Shown: positions 1-11,400 of the stretch, piece by piece
How positions within the stretch are numbered: position 1 is the first letter of the stretch
Layout: each line of letters begins with the position of its first letter
Assembly (NCBI RefSeq): GCF_963676935.1
Contig: NZ_OY781470.1
Coordinates: forward strand, 1,116,001 to 1,180,000
From: Halarcobacter sp.
GTDB taxonomy: Bacteria; Campylobacterota; Campylobacteria; Campylobacterales; Arcobacteraceae
Length of the DNA: 64,000 nt
Reading direction: 5' to 3'
The notes under the pieces: model-generated
The model's input: the letters and a program-made list of their open reading frames with translations, nothing else
Told to the model about the DNA's origin: nothing
Database searches by the model: none
Position numbers and translations under genes: made by a program

Positions 1-110
1 CCATAAGACACCTTACTGGACTTCCTGTTAAAAAAGATGTTTTATATTATCTTTCTTTCAACGAAGAGGGTGTTTTAGAAAACCAAAAATTCAATCTTCC
101 TACAAACTAA
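1..110 (+). CDS. 3' end of an unidentified protein (partial)
   Basis: Reading from base 3, an open frame runs for 35 codons to a TAA at 108-110, directly before a strong terminator hairpin, so it is very probably the end of a real gene whose start lies outside the window. The visible tail contains YYLSFNEEGVLENQKF and no recognisable domain. The 'F-N-E-E-G-V-L' stretch vaguely resembles small outer-membrane lipoproteins, but that is too little to assign a function. Confidence 0.55.
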   Translation, partial: IRHLTGLPVKKDVLYYLSFNEEGVLENQKFNLPTN

Positions 111-150
111 AAACAGTATCTTTTTTTGGATACTGTTTTAGAGTTTTTTA
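110..150 (+). terminator. Rho-independent terminator after the left-edge gene
   Basis: A perfect 11-bp stem (110-120 paired with 129-139; core AAACAGTATC / GATACTGTTT) with an 8-nt T-rich loop is followed by a T-rich stretch (agagtttttta). It ends the upstream gene and isolates carB. Confidence 0.85.
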
Positions 151-183
151 CTTCTTTTACAACTGTATATTTTCTAACAAAAA

Positions 184-249
184 TTTAAGCACTTATTAGA
201 TATACTATGCGGATTTTTAACATGGAAATTATACGAAATTATACGGGGA
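184..249 (+). promoter_or_regulatory. Probable carB promoter and ribosome binding site
   Basis: A sigma70-type -10 hexamer TATACT lies at 201-206, with no clear -35 (TTAAGC at about 184-189 is a poor match; weak -35 boxes are usual in Campylobacterota). A GGGG-type ribosome binding site at 245-248 is 7 nt before the carB ATG. Confidence 0.5.
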
Positions 250-255
250 ACTTAA

Positions 256-3200
256 ATGCCAAAAAGAGAAGACATAAAATCTATTTTACTTATTGGTTCA
301 GGCCCAATTATTATTGGACAAGCCTGCGAATTTGACTATTCTGGAACACAAGCTACTAAAACATTAAAAGAGTTAGGTTATAGAGTTGTACTTATCAACT
401 CAAATCCAGCTACTATCATGACAGACCCTGAGTTTGCGGATAGAACTTATATTGAGCCTATTACAGAAGAAGTTGTTGCAAAAATAATTGAAAAAGAAAA
501 TATTGATGCAATCTTACCTACTATGGGTGGACAAACTGCACTTAATGTAGCAACTTCAATGTATGACAAAGGTATGCTAGAAGGAGTACAGTTCTTAGGA
601 GCTCATCCAGATGCAATTAAAAAAGGTGAAGATAGACACCTATTTAATGAAGCAATGATTAAAATCGGTATGGACTTACCTAAAAGTGCCAATGCGTATA
701 GTGTTGATGAAGCTATAAAAGTAGCAAAAGAGATTGGATTTCCTGTAATCAGTAGAGCATCATTTACCCTAGCTGGTGGTGGTTCTGGTGTTGCTTATAA
801 TATGGAAGAGTTTAAAAAGCTTGCAGAAGCTGGTATTGAAGCATCTCCTATCAATGAGATTGAGATTATGGAATCAATGCTTGGTTGGAAAGAATATGAA
901 ATGGAAGTTATCAGAGATAGAAAAGATAACTGTATTATTGTATGTTCTATTGAAAACTTAGACCCTATGGGTGTTCACACTGGAGATTCTGTTACTATTG
1001 CACCTGCACTTACTCTTACAGATAAAGAATATCAAAATATGAGAAATGCATCATTTGCTATTTTAAGAGAGATTGGAGTTGATACTGGTGGTTCAAATGT
1101 TCAGTTCTCAATCTGTCCAAAAACAGGAAGAATGATTGTTATTGAGATGAACCCAAGAGTTTCAAGATCTTCTGCTCTTGCATCAAAAGCAACTGGTTAT
1201 CCTATTGCAAAAGTTGCAACACTACTTGCAGTTGGATTTACTCTTGATGAGATTGAAAACGATATTACAGGAACAACAGCATCTTTTGAGCCAGTAATCG
1301 ATTATGTTGTTACAAAGATTCCAAGATTTACTTTTGAAAAATTCCCTAAAGCAGATTCTACTTTAACAACAGGTATGAAATCAGTTGGTGAAGTTATGTC
1401 TATGGGTAGAACATTTAATGAGTCTATTCAAAAAGCATTATGTTCACTAGAAACTGGACTTGTAGGGTTTGATCCTATTTGTGATGATTTAGAGAAAATC
1501 AAAGCAGAGATAAGAAGACCAAATGCTGATAGATTAAGATACTTAATGGATGGTATGAGAAAAGGTCTTACAAACGAAGAGATTTTTGAATTATGTGCTG
1601 TAGACCCATGGTTCTTAACAAAATTCAGAGAGATTTATAACTTAGAACAATCAATTAATGAATCAATCTTAACAGATGCTTCTCATATGAGAATAATCAA
1701 ATCAAATGGTTTCTCAGATGCAATGATTGGAAAACTTATTGGTAAATCTGAAAGTGAAGTTTATGAAGCAAGAAAAGCTTTAGATGTAGATTTTGAATAC
1801 AACGAAGTTGATACTTGTGCAGCTGAATTTAAAGCTTTAACTCCATATCTTTATTCAACTACAAATGTAACTAAGTTACCAAAAGTTGAAAACAAATCAA
1901 CTGAGAAAAAAGTTATGATTATTGGTGGTGGACCAAATAGAATTGGTCAAGGTATTGAGTTTGACTATTGTTGTGTACACGCATCATTTGCTTTAAATGA
2001 AATGGGTGTAAAAACTATCATGTATAACTGTAACCCTGAAACTGTATCTACAGACTATGATACTTCGGATATTTTATACTTTGAACCAATCGATTTTGAA
2101 CACGTTAGAAGTGTAGTTGAAAAAGAGAATCCAGATGGTGTAATTGTTCACTTTGGTGGACAAACTCCACTTAAACTTGCAAATGCATTAACAGAAGCTG
2201 GAGCAAAAATCATTGGTACTACTGCTGAAGTTATTGATTTAGCAGAAGATAGAGAAAAGTTCTCTACTTTTGTTACAAAAGCTGGATTATTACAACCTGA
2301 AAATGGAACAGCTGTAGAGGTTGAAGAAGCTATTGAAATCGCAGAAAGAATTGGTTATCCAGTACTTGTTAGACCATCATTTGTTCTTGGTGGTAGAGGT
2401 ATGAAAATTGTTTACTCAACTGATGAATTAAAACAATACATGGATGAAGCAGTTTCTGTATCAAATGATGCACCTGTACTTATTGATAAATTCCTTGATA
2501 GAGCAATTGAACTTGATGTTGATTGTATTTGTGATGGAAAAGAGGTATATATTGGTGGAATTATGCAACATATTGAAGAAGCAGGGGTACACTCTGGGGA
2601 TTCAGCTTGTTCATTACCTCCAATCTCTATTGCACCTGAACTTATCAAAGAGCTTGAAGTTAAAACAAAAGCAATGGCACTTGGACTTGGTGTAATTGGT
2701 CTTATGAATACTCAATATGCTATTCATAAAGGACAAATTTATCTAATCGAAGTAAATCCAAGAGCTTCAAGAACCGTTCCATTTGTATCAAAAGCAACTG
2801 GTATGCCTTTAGCAAAAGTTGCTACTAGAGTTATGTGGGGAGAGAGCCTAAGAAATGCCCTTGATACATATAATAGTGACTTAATCTGGGAAGATAATGG
2901 AGTATTAAAACCAATATTAAAAGACCATATTGCTATTAAAGAAGCAGTATTCCCATTTACTAAACTAAGTGGTTCAGATATGATTCTTACACCTGAAATG
3001 AAATCTACAGGTGAGGTTATGGGTATCTCTGATAACTTTGGTATCTCTTATGCTAAATCACAAAGTGCAGCTAAAAATGACTTGCCAGTAGAAGGAAAAG
3101 TATTTATCTCTTTATGTGATTTAGATAAAGAGTTCGCTCCTAAAATAGCAAAAGGCTTAGTAGAAGAAGGTTTTACAGTTGTTGCAACTGGTGGAACACA

Positions 3201-3495
3201 CAAAGTTATTACAGAAGCTGGAATAGAGTGTGAAAAAGTACTTAAAATCTCTGAGGGTAGACCAAATATTACTGACTCTATTACAAACAAAGAGATTGCT
3301 TTAGCACTTAATACAAGTGATGGAAAAGAGTCTTCAAAAGATGATGGTAAAAACATCAGAAGAGCAGTTTTAAAAGAGGGTATCCCTTATGTTACAACTG
3401 CAGCAGCAGCTTTAGCTTGTGTTGAAGCTATGAAAGCTTTAAAACACAAAGATGGAATAGGTGTTAAATCTATCCAAGAATTTTTAAATGACTAA
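256..3495 (+). CDS. carB: Carbamoyl-phosphate synthase large subunit
   Basis: CarB uses ammonia delivered from the glutaminase subunit CarA, bicarbonate and two ATP to make carbamoyl phosphate for pyrimidine and arginine synthesis in the cytoplasm. The 1,079 residues match the normal family length. The two homologous halves are visible: [20 protein letters not shown] near residue 14 and its counterpart [20 protein letters not shown] near residue 558. Each half carries an ATP-grasp domain ([11 protein letters not shown] and [11 protein letters not shown]) with metal-binding [18 protein letters not shown] and [18 protein letters not shown] motifs. Residues from about 940 form the methylglyoxal-synthase-like allosteric domain ([15 protein letters not shown]). 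The start follows a GGGG ribosome binding site. carA is not in the window. Two small genes are chained downstream by 1-nt overlaps. Confidence 0.98.
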   Translation: MPKREDIKSILLIGSGPIIIGQACEFDYSGTQATKTLKELGYRVVLINSNPATIMTDPEFADRTYIEPITEEVVAKIIEKENIDAILPTMGGQTALNVATSMYDKGMLEGVQFLGAHPDAIKKGEDRHLFNEAMIKIGMDLPKSANAYSVDEAIKVAKEIGFPVISRASFTLAGGGSGVAYNMEEFKKLAEAGIEASPINEIEIMESMLGWKEYEMEVIRDRKDNCIIVCSIENLDPMGVHTGDSVTIAPALTLTDKEYQNMRNASFAILREIGVDTGGSNVQFSICPKTGRMIVIEMNPRVSRSSALASKATGYPIAKVATLLAVGFTLDEIENDITGTTASFEPVIDYVVTKIPRFTFEKFPKADSTLTTGMKSVGEVMSMGRTFNESIQKALCSLETGLVGFDPICDDLEKIKAEIRRPNADRLRYLMDGMRKGLTNEEIFELCAVDPWFLTKFREIYNLEQSINESILTDASHMRIIKSNGFSDAMIGKLIGKSESEVYEARKALDVDFEYNEVDTCAAEFKALTPYLYSTTNVTKLPKVENKSTEKKVMIIGGGPNRIGQGIEFDYCCVHASFALNEMGVKTIMYNCNPETVSTDYDTSDILYFEPIDFEHVRSVVEKENPDGVIVHFGGQTPLKLANALTEAGAKIIGTTAEVIDLAEDREKFSTFVTKAGLLQPENGTAVEVEEAIEIAERIGYPVLVRPSFVLGGRGMKIVYSTDELKQYMDEAVSVSNDAPVLIDKFLDRAIELDVDCICDGKEVYIGGIMQHIEEAGVHSGDSACSLPPISIAPELIKELEVKTKAMALGLGVIGLMNTQYAIHKGQIYLIEVNPRASRTVPFVSKATGMPLAKVATRVMWGESLRNALDTYNSDLIWEDNGVLKPILKDHIAIKEAVFPFTKLSGSDMILTPEMKSTGEVMGISDNFGISYAKSQSAAKNDLPVEGKVFISLCDLDKEFAPKIAKGLVEEGFTVVATGGTHKVITEAGIECEKVLKISEGRPNITDSITNKEIALALNTSDGKESSKDDGKNIRRAVLKEGIPYVTTAAAALACVEAMKALKHKDGIGVKSIQEFLND

Positions 3496-3938
3496 TGGAC
3501 AAAAATAAAGTATATTTAGTTCAAACTGATACTACAGTTGGTTTCTCATCGGCAGACGATGAGAAACTGTCAATTATAAAACAAAGACCACTTTCTCAAA
3601 AAATACTTCAAACAGTTGATTCTTTTTCAACATTAAATAAAAATGCAAGAGTTCCTAAAAGTCATAGAAAAAGGGTAAGATACTCAAATAAAACAACTTT
3701 TATATACCCAAATCTAAAATCTTTTAGAGTTATAAAAGAGGATATTCCTTTTAAAGATTTTATATTAAAATTTGGAAGCCAGTTCTCAACTTCAGCAAAC
3801 CTTACCGGAAATAAATTTGATAAAGATTTTGCATATGAAAATTCTGATATTTTAGTTTTGACAAAAGATGGATATAGTGAGAATATATCTTCATCTATAT
3901 ATAAACTTGGAAAAAACAGATTAAAGAAGATAAGATAA
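3495..3938 (+). CDS. Short Sua5/YciO/YrdC-family protein (TsaC-like)
   Basis: The family makes threonylcarbamoyl-AMP from threonine, bicarbonate and ATP for the t6A37 modification of ANN-decoding tRNAs. At 147 residues it is shorter than classic TsaC (about 190), yet the family signatures remain: an early VQTDTTVGFSS (substrate-loop region), IKQRPLSQ matching the KxRP motif, and FSTSANLTG matching the STSAN(L/I)SG motif. Its ATG overlaps the carB stop (TAATG), so translation is probably coupled. The pairing with a carbamoyl-phosphate enzyme is suggestive but not proof of a shared pathway. Whether it is an active t6A enzyme or a shortened paralogue cannot be told; a full-length TsaC elsewhere in the genome would favour the latter. 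Confidence 0.8.
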   Translation: MDKNKVYLVQTDTTVGFSSADDEKLSIIKQRPLSQKILQTVDSFSTLNKNARVPKSHRKRVRYSNKTTFIYPNLKSFRVIKEDIPFKDFILKFGSQFSTSANLTGNKFDKDFAYENSDILVLTKDGYSENISSSIYKLGKNRLKKIR

Positions 3939-5245
3939 TGTTTTTACAAAGAGAAAATGAACTAAAAATATTAGAAGATAATTATAATAAACCAAATTCA
4001 TCAATTGAGTTTATTTTTGGAGCTAAAAGTACAGGAAAAACTACACTGTTAAATGAGTATTCAAAAGATAAAGAAAAGCTATATTTTTCAAATTATGAGA
4101 TGATTCCTTCTCAGTTTTTTACACAAATGGCAAACACTATAAGTATAAAGTTTCATGGAACAAATACTGTAGGAAAACCATTTAATACTTTTTTGGAAGT
4201 ATTGAAATTTTTAAACAATCAAAAAATTGAGAAGAAAGCCATCATAATATTTGATGATTTCCAAAATGTATTAAAAGTAGATAAAGATGCTTTAAATGAA
4301 CTTTTAAAATATTGGAAAAGTGATTTAAAAACAAAAAATATTCAATTGATAGTATCTAGTTCAATCCTTTATGGAGAGCTAAAAGATAAAGAGATTGAAT
4401 CAATAGCAAACTCAAATATTAAACTTAAATATTTAAGCTTTTTAGCTATAAAAGAGTTTTTCCCAAAAGTTAATAAATTAGATCATTTATATATTTATTC
4501 TCTTTTAGGTACTTCTCCAACTAATTTAAAGTATTATAATCCAAATACTGAATTTACTGAAAATATATATAATCTATTTTTATCTTCAAACTCATATTTA
4601 TTTGATTATGGAATACAAATTCTAAAATCAGAAATAGGTGATATAGGTACTTACTCTTCTATCCTTTATGCAATTGCAAAGGGCAATTCAAAAGTTGGAG
4701 ATATTGCAAATTTCTTAGATGTAAAATCAACTTATCTATCAAGATATTTACAAAAGCTAATTGATATGATGATTATAGAAAAAATTGTACCTATAAATGA
4801 TGATAAGAAAAATTCAAAATTTGGAAGATATATTATTAGTGATAATACTTTAAAATTTTGGTTTTTATATATTTATCCAAATCTTAGTGATCTACAACAA
4901 AATGAAGTAAAAGAGGTTAGTCTTTTAATACAAGATGAGTTTATAAGAAAAACAGTATTTAGTAGTTATAAAAAATGTATTAAGGATTATATAAATATAA
5001 AGCAAGAGTCTATCTTAGGATATAAACCAGTTGCAATAGGTAGCTGGTGGGATAATCATAATAATACAATTGATTTAATTGCATATGATAGAAAAAATAT
5101 AACGTTTATCCAAATACTTTGGGAAGATAAGGATATGGCAAAAATTGCATATGGTAAACTTAAAACTGCATCGGAAAAATTTAAAACTTCTTTAGAAAAA
5201 AAATACGTAATAGTTACAAAAAACACTTTTTTTAATATAAAATAG
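3938..5245 (+). CDS. Archaeal-type AAA ATPase with degenerate DUF234 C-terminal domain
   Basis: A 435-residue cytoplasmic ATPase of the archaeal ATPase/DUF234 type. Visible are FLQRENELKILE at the N-terminus, Walker A GAKSTGKTTLL (about residues 28-38), Walker B IIIFDDFQN (about 102-110), a middle winged-helix-like segment (GDIANFLDVKSTYLSRYLQKL, about 255-275), and a C-terminal PD-(D/E)XK-like DUF234 region (GSWWDNHNNTIDLIAYD, about 368-384). In intact members the next strand carries an E-x-K catalytic pair; here it reads FIQILWED, so the nuclease-type site looks lost. Its start overlaps the previous stop (TAATG), giving a carB-yrdC-like-ATPase unit. The biological role of this family is unknown; members have been discussed as mobile or toxin-like elements, but nothing here shows that. 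Confidence 0.8.
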   Translation: MFLQRENELKILEDNYNKPNSSIEFIFGAKSTGKTTLLNEYSKDKEKLYFSNYEMIPSQFFTQMANTISIKFHGTNTVGKPFNTFLEVLKFLNNQKIEKKAIIIFDDFQNVLKVDKDALNELLKYWKSDLKTKNIQLIVSSSILYGELKDKEIESIANSNIKLKYLSFLAIKEFFPKVNKLDHLYIYSLLGTSPTNLKYYNPNTEFTENIYNLFLSSNSYLFDYGIQILKSEIGDIGTYSSILYAIAKGNSKVGDIANFLDVKSTYLSRYLQKLIDMMIIEKIVPINDDKKNSKFGRYIISDNTLKFWFLYIYPNLSDLQQNEVKEVSLLIQDEFIRKTVFSSYKKCIKDYINIKQESILGYKPVAIGSWWDNHNNTIDLIAYDRKNITFIQILWEDKDMAKIAYGKLKTASEKFKTSLEKKYVIVTKNTFFNIK

Positions 5246-5250
5246 TTAAT

Positions 5251-5272
5251 TATTATGTTGAATTACATAATA
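5251..5272. promoter_or_regulatory. Palindrome 1 upstream of the giant adhesin
   Basis: Perfect inverted repeat TATTATGT (5251-5258), 6-nt spacer, ACATAATA (5265-5272), 6 bp after the ATPase stop and followed by an AT-rich run. It may act as a terminator for the carB unit, but it shares the core TTATGT/ACATAA with the second palindrome downstream, which favours a protein-binding site. Confidence 0.4.
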
Positions 5273-5313
5273 TTATTTTAATTTACTCTCTTATTTATTA
5301 AAGCTATATTAAG

Positions 5314-5337
5314 TAATTATGTTTTATAACATAATTA
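5314..5337. promoter_or_regulatory. Palindrome 2 upstream of the giant adhesin (candidate operator)
   Basis: Perfect 10-bp arms TAATTATGTT (5314-5323) and AACATAATTA (5328-5337) around TTAT, about 47 bp upstream of the -10 box of the adhesin promoter. No T-tract follows, so it is more likely an operator or activator site than a terminator. It shares the TTATGT/ACATAA half-sites with the palindrome at 5251-5272. The regulator is not identified. Confidence 0.45.
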
Positions 5338-5383
5338 TTTTAAACTTATTTATAAAAAAATATTTTACTTGGCTTTATTTTGA

Positions 5384-5417
5384 TATAATATCCTTTATTA
5401 ATGTGGATTATTAAGGA
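5384..5417 (+). promoter_or_regulatory. Adhesin promoter -10 and ribosome binding site
   Basis: A consensus TATAAT lies at 5384-5389 and AAGGA at 5413-5417, 6 nt before the ATG at 5424. No consensus -35 is seen at 16-18 bp; T-rich sequence fills the spacer, as is common in Campylobacterota sigma70 promoters. The leader would be about 28 nt. Confidence 0.65.
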
Positions 5418-5423
5418 TATTTT

Positions 5424-8400
5424 ATGGCAACTGATAATAACTATATCAAGTATCAAAACAAAAGTGTAAGAATCATAGGCAAACCTGCTAAAGGTGAAAA
5501 TGTATCTGTATATGTCAGACCTGGTGATTTAGTAGATTTTAAAATACCTGGATTAAATCTAGAAGATTTAGACTATCAACTAGTTGGTGGTGATATTGTA
5601 ATTGATATACCAGGAGAAGGTACTTTTACTTTTGTATCAATGGCTTTAATGGGCTATAATGATACGCCTCCAAGATTTCTAAGCAGTTCAGGAAAAGAGT
5701 TATCATTAAGTGATATCCTTTCAAATATTGAAGAGATTAATGCTTTACCTATTGATTCACTTGTTTCTAGTGTTGATGTAAATATTCCTGATAATACTGC
5801 CAAAAAAACAGAAGAAGGTGATGCAACAGAAAATAATCCACAATCTACTCCACAAATAATAATCCAACAAGTTGAAGATGTAAGTGAAAATGATTTTATC
5901 TCTGAATTAGAAGCTGAAGATGATTTTGAAATTCCACCTGAAGATGCACCTGAAGTTATTGAAAATGATTATACAAGTTTTGAAGATAATTCCTCTTCAA
6001 ATAGTTCTAGTAACGACAAAGAAGAAGAATCTGTAACTGAAGGAAGTAAACCAACATTAACTTTTGATATAGATATTCAACATATTGAATCATCAACATC
6101 AAACTCATTTGAAGGTACAACTAGAGTATTTACTGTTGAAGGTGGAGGAGGTATTAGTTATGCAAATTATTATCCTGCTACAGAAGAAACAGTAACAAAT
6201 CTTAATATTCCAGAAATGTTAAAGCAAACTGATTCTGAAACTTTAGATTATAGAAATATAAATAATACTTTAGCTGATAAAGTTGTAATAAATGCTGACA
6301 GTAGTGATTATTTTGATTCAGATACAATATCTAGAACAATCGAATTAACTCCAAATAGTCCAGAGGGATATGAGATTCAAGAGATAGTAATATCATCAAA
6401 CAATTTTCCAGATGATTTTGTTATAGAAAATGCTACAAGAAGTGGAAATAACTGGATACTAACAAGAGATGATCCTGAAACAGATGCTATAGAAGGTTTT
6501 ACAGTAAATACTTCAGGAAATATTGAGTTTAATTTTTCTGTTAGTAGTTTACAAAATGATGATTTTTCTTTTACTGTTGAGGCAACTACAATTTTTGATA
6601 TAGAAAATATACCAGAAGATAAAAGAGAAGGTTTTGAGGTTCCTGTTGATACAGAGTTGACATATGACAATGAATATGGGATTAATTTCAGAGAAATAGC
6701 TAATACAAATCAATCTTCTGAATATATGTTTGAACCATTTGCTAATTCAAACGGTAAAGTTATAACCTCAGGTTTTGTTGTAACAACAAATCTTAACGAT
6801 AATATTATTTATGGATCAGAAACCCTAGTTAATACAATAAATGGTGGATTATCAAATGATACAATCACAACAGGGGTAAATGATGATACCATTTATGGTA
6901 ATTCAGGAAATGACACAATTACAGCCGGCTTGGGTGATGATGTAGTTGATGGTGGAGCTGATAATGATACTTTAGATTATTCATCAATAGACAATGATAA
7001 TAATATAGGAATAGATGGAAACTTAACTACGGGTGTTGTTACTGGTAATGGAACAGATACTGTATCAAATATAGAAAATATAATAGGTACTCAAGATAAT
7101 GATATTTTAACTGGTAATGATGTTGTAAATATTCTTAAAGGTGAAAATGGAGCAGATACACTTTTTGGATTAGAAGGAAATGACACTTTAGAAGGTGGAA
7201 CTGGAAATGACACTTTAGAAGGTGGATTAGGTGATGATTTACTAAAAGGTGGAGCAGGAAAAGACACGGTAAGTTATGCCAATGCTACAAGTTCCAATAA
7301 CAATGGAGTTACTGTACGATTAGAAGCAGATGAAAATAATCCAGGATTAGGAAGTGCAACAGGAATAGATGGGATTGATACACTTTGGAATTTTGAAAAT
7401 ATTACTGGATCAAATTATGATGATACCTTAATTGGAAATAGTTCAAACAATACTCTTTTAGGTCTTGATGGAGATGATTCTATAATTGGAGATACAGGAG
7501 ATGATTATATAGATGGGGGAGATGGTATTGATACTGTTGATTTCTCAAATGTGTCGACTGGAAGCGGAGAAGTTGTAAATCTTTATCTAAATGAAGCTTC
7601 AGGTGGAGATGGTGTAGATGATATTTATAATGTAGAAAATATTATAGGTACAAAATATATTGATACTATAACTGGCGATGATGAAGATAATATACTTGAT
7701 GGTTATAGAGGTGATGATATTCTAATTGGTGATTTAGGTGATGATACACTAATTGGAGGCTCAGGAAATGATACTTTAAGCGGTGGTTTAGGTGACGATA
7801 TTATTACTGGTTCGGAAGGTATAGATACTGTAGATTATAGTGATATTACAACTGGGGGAGTAAGAGTAAATTTAGGAATTCAAACTTCTCAAGATACTAA
7901 AAACGCTGGAAATGATACTATAAGTGAAGTTGAAAATTTAATAGGAACATCTTATAGCGATACAATTTGGGGATCAACAGGTGATAATAGTATTGAAACA
8001 AGAAATGGTGATGATACTATATATTCTTCAACAGGTAGAGATGTAATAAATGGTGGAAGTGGAGAAGACCTTTTAAGTTTTGAAACTAGTACAAATAAAA
8101 TTATAGTAGATTTATCTGTTTCATCTGAACAGTCAACTGGTAATGGCGAATTAACTATAAGTAATATTGAAGATTTAAGAGGTAGTAACCAGTCTGATAC
8201 CTTATTGGGTAATTCAAGTAGCAATGAAATTTACGGTTTAGATGGTGATGATACAATTTATGGAAAAGAGGGTGCCGATTCTTTATATGGTGGTTTAGGT
8301 GATGACACTATAAGTGGTGGTCTTGGAAATGATATAATTGACGGTGGTATAAATAGTTCATTAGGAGATACTGTTGATTATTCAAGTGCAGTGGGTGCCG

Positions 8401-11400
8401 TTAGATTAACATTAGCTAATACTGGTTTGGATGCAATTGCAAACATAGGTAGTGAGTCAGATATTGTAAGGAATATAGAAAATATAATTGGTTCAAATTA
8501 TAATGACACTCTAGGTGGAAATGCAGACAATAACTCTATTTCTAGTGGATCTGGAGATGATACTTTATTGGCAAGTGATGGTAATGATGACTTTGTAGGT
8601 GGAATAGGAAGTGATACAGTTGATTATAGTAGTAGAACTGCTAGTATTGATGTAACTTTAAATGAAAGTGCACCATCAAATGTTGTAAATGGTGCTTATA
8701 CAGATACTGTTTATCAAGTTGAAAATATTACTGGTTCACAAAATGATGATAAAATTGTAGGAGATGGTCAAACAAATATCCTTAGAGGTCAAGAGGGTGA
8801 TGATACTATCTCAGGTGGGAAAGGTAATGATTATCTTGATGGTGGAGAAAATGGTGAAACAGCAGGTGATACTGTTGATTATTCATATATAGACAGTGTT
8901 ATAACTGATACATTGGGTGTAAGAGTTGATTTATCAACAAATACAGGGATAGATTTAAATACAAACGATAGAGATTTTCTTACAAATTTTGAAAATGTAG
9001 TAGGTACAAAACATTCAGATACACTTTATGGTAATAGCGACGATAATATACTTGATGCTGGCTTTGGTAATGATATATTAAAAGGTGGAGCAGGTGATGA
9101 TACTTTCTTGGGTGGAGATGGTATTGATAGTGTTGATTATAGTGATGTTACACAAGATTTAAATGTTGATTTAAATTCTTTAACTCCAAGAGAAGTTGCA
9201 GTTGGTCAAGGTACAGACACTTATAATTCTATAGAAGGAGTTATTGGTGGAAGTGGAGATGACACTTTAATAGGAACTAATGGTGCAAATAGTATTGTTG
9301 GTGGAAGTGGAGATGATACTTTAATAAGTCAAGGTGTAACAGATACTACAAATGGAGATACAGATTATCTTGATGGTGGTGCAAATACATCTTCTGGAGA
9401 CTGGGTAAGTTTTGGGTTTACAACAAATAATATATCATTAGACTTATCAAATACATCAACTCAAAATACAGGTGTTGGAAAATTAGTTATTTCAAATGTA
9501 GAAAATGTTGCTGGTGGTTTTGGTGATGATATATTAAATGGTAATGATGAAGACAATACTTTACAAGGTGGATTTGGAAATGATACTCTTATAGGTAATG
9601 GTGGAAATGATGTATTAGATGGTGGTAAAGACTCAGATTCTCACAGAGTTACAATTTCAAATACCGGATTAACATTTACTTTAGTTGTTGGAACTTTAAT
9701 TTTTACAACAACAGCAGCAGCTGAAGATACAATGCTTGATGATATAATCTCTCAGTTTAATGCAGCAAATACCGATGGAAGTTTAGGAACTATAATAAAA
9801 GATGGTAATGAATTATTGATTCAAACTTCACAAACAGTAAATGTAACAAATGGAACAGATACTGCTTCAACTTTTGAAGATGTGGTTGATTATTCAACCT
9901 TAAATTTAGAATCAATTGATGTTGATTTAACAAAATCTACTCAACAAGTAAATATTTCAGATGGCTCAACAGATACTTTAATAGATATTGAGAGAATTAA
10001 AGGTTCAAATCAAGATGATAATATTAGTGGTGATGCAAATAATAATATCTTTGAAGGTGGTTTAGGAAACGATACTTTAATTGGTTTAGCAGGTGATGAT
10101 ACACTTCTTGGTGGTGCTGGCGATGATATTATAAATGGTGGTATAGGTTCTGATATTATGGATGGAGGTATAGGAAATGATACTTTCATATCTTCAATCA
10201 ATGATGGTATTGATTCTATAAATGGTGGAAGTGGAAGCGATACTGTAGATTATAGTACTGAAACAGGAGCTATAAATGTAACTTTAGATGGTTTAAATAC
10301 ATCAACTGTTTATATAGATACTGTTGCAAATGATAAAATTGAAAATATTGAAAATATTATATCAGGTAGTGCAGATGATACTTTAGTAGGTGATTCGAAT
10401 GATAATACATTTATAGCAAATGCTGGAAATGATACATTAAGTGGTGGTACAGGTGATGACTACTTAGATGGTGGAAATGAAGCAGATACTACTTCAGGTG
10501 ATGACTGGGTAGATTATTCTAATGCTACTGGTACAGGTGTTACAGTTGACTTAAATAAAACTTCAGCTCAAACAATTTCAGTTACAGAGGGTGATGACAC
10601 TATTGTAAACATTGAACATATTAAGGGTTCAGATTTAGGTGATACTTTAATTGGTAATGATGAAGATAATACTTTAGATGGTGGACTTGGTGATGATACT
10701 TTAAAGGGTAATGCTGGTGATGATTCTTTTATAGGTGGTAGTGGTACAGATACTGTTGACTATAGTGATGTTACTGAAGATTTAAATGTTGATTTAGGAA
10801 CTTTAACTGGAACTCAAAAAGTAGCTGATGGTCAAGGGTTTGATAGTTTTGATTCAATTGAAGGTGTTATTGGAGGAAGTGGAGATGATACTTTAAAAGG
10901 TACTACTTCAAAAAATGTTTTAGGTGGATCTGCTGGAGATGACACTTTAATAGGTTTTGGTGGAGATGATACAATTGATGGAGGAGCAGGGAATGATACA
11001 ATTGATTTTTCTTATACTTCAAATAATATTGTATTAGATTTATCAAATAGTTCTGTTCAAACAACTACAGAAGGTAATTTATTAGTAACAGATGTTGAAA
11101 ATATACAAGGTGGATCTGGAGATGATACCTTAACCGGTAGCACTTCTCAAAATACTCTTCTTGGTGGAGATGGTAACGATACATTAATTGCTAATGCTAA
11201 TAATAATGTTTTAAATGGTGAAGGTGGAACAGATACTGCTGATTATTCAAATATTTCAACAGGAGTTGGAATTAAAGCTGATTTAGATACTGGTTTAGCA
11301 GATCAAGTTGAATATAATTTATCTTTAGTTGATACTTTAATTGATATAGAAAATATTAAAGGTACAAAAAACAGTGATGAAATTATAGGTGATACTTCAG

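Noticed and set aside
3048..3356. Minus-strand frames inside carB
   Set aside because: They lie entirely within a highly conserved gene and encode no recognisable protein.
5369..5384. Sigma54 promoter (TTGGC ... TTGA) before the adhesin
   Set aside because: The second element is TTGA rather than TTGC and is off the required spacing by one base; a consensus sigma70 TATAAT follows directly.
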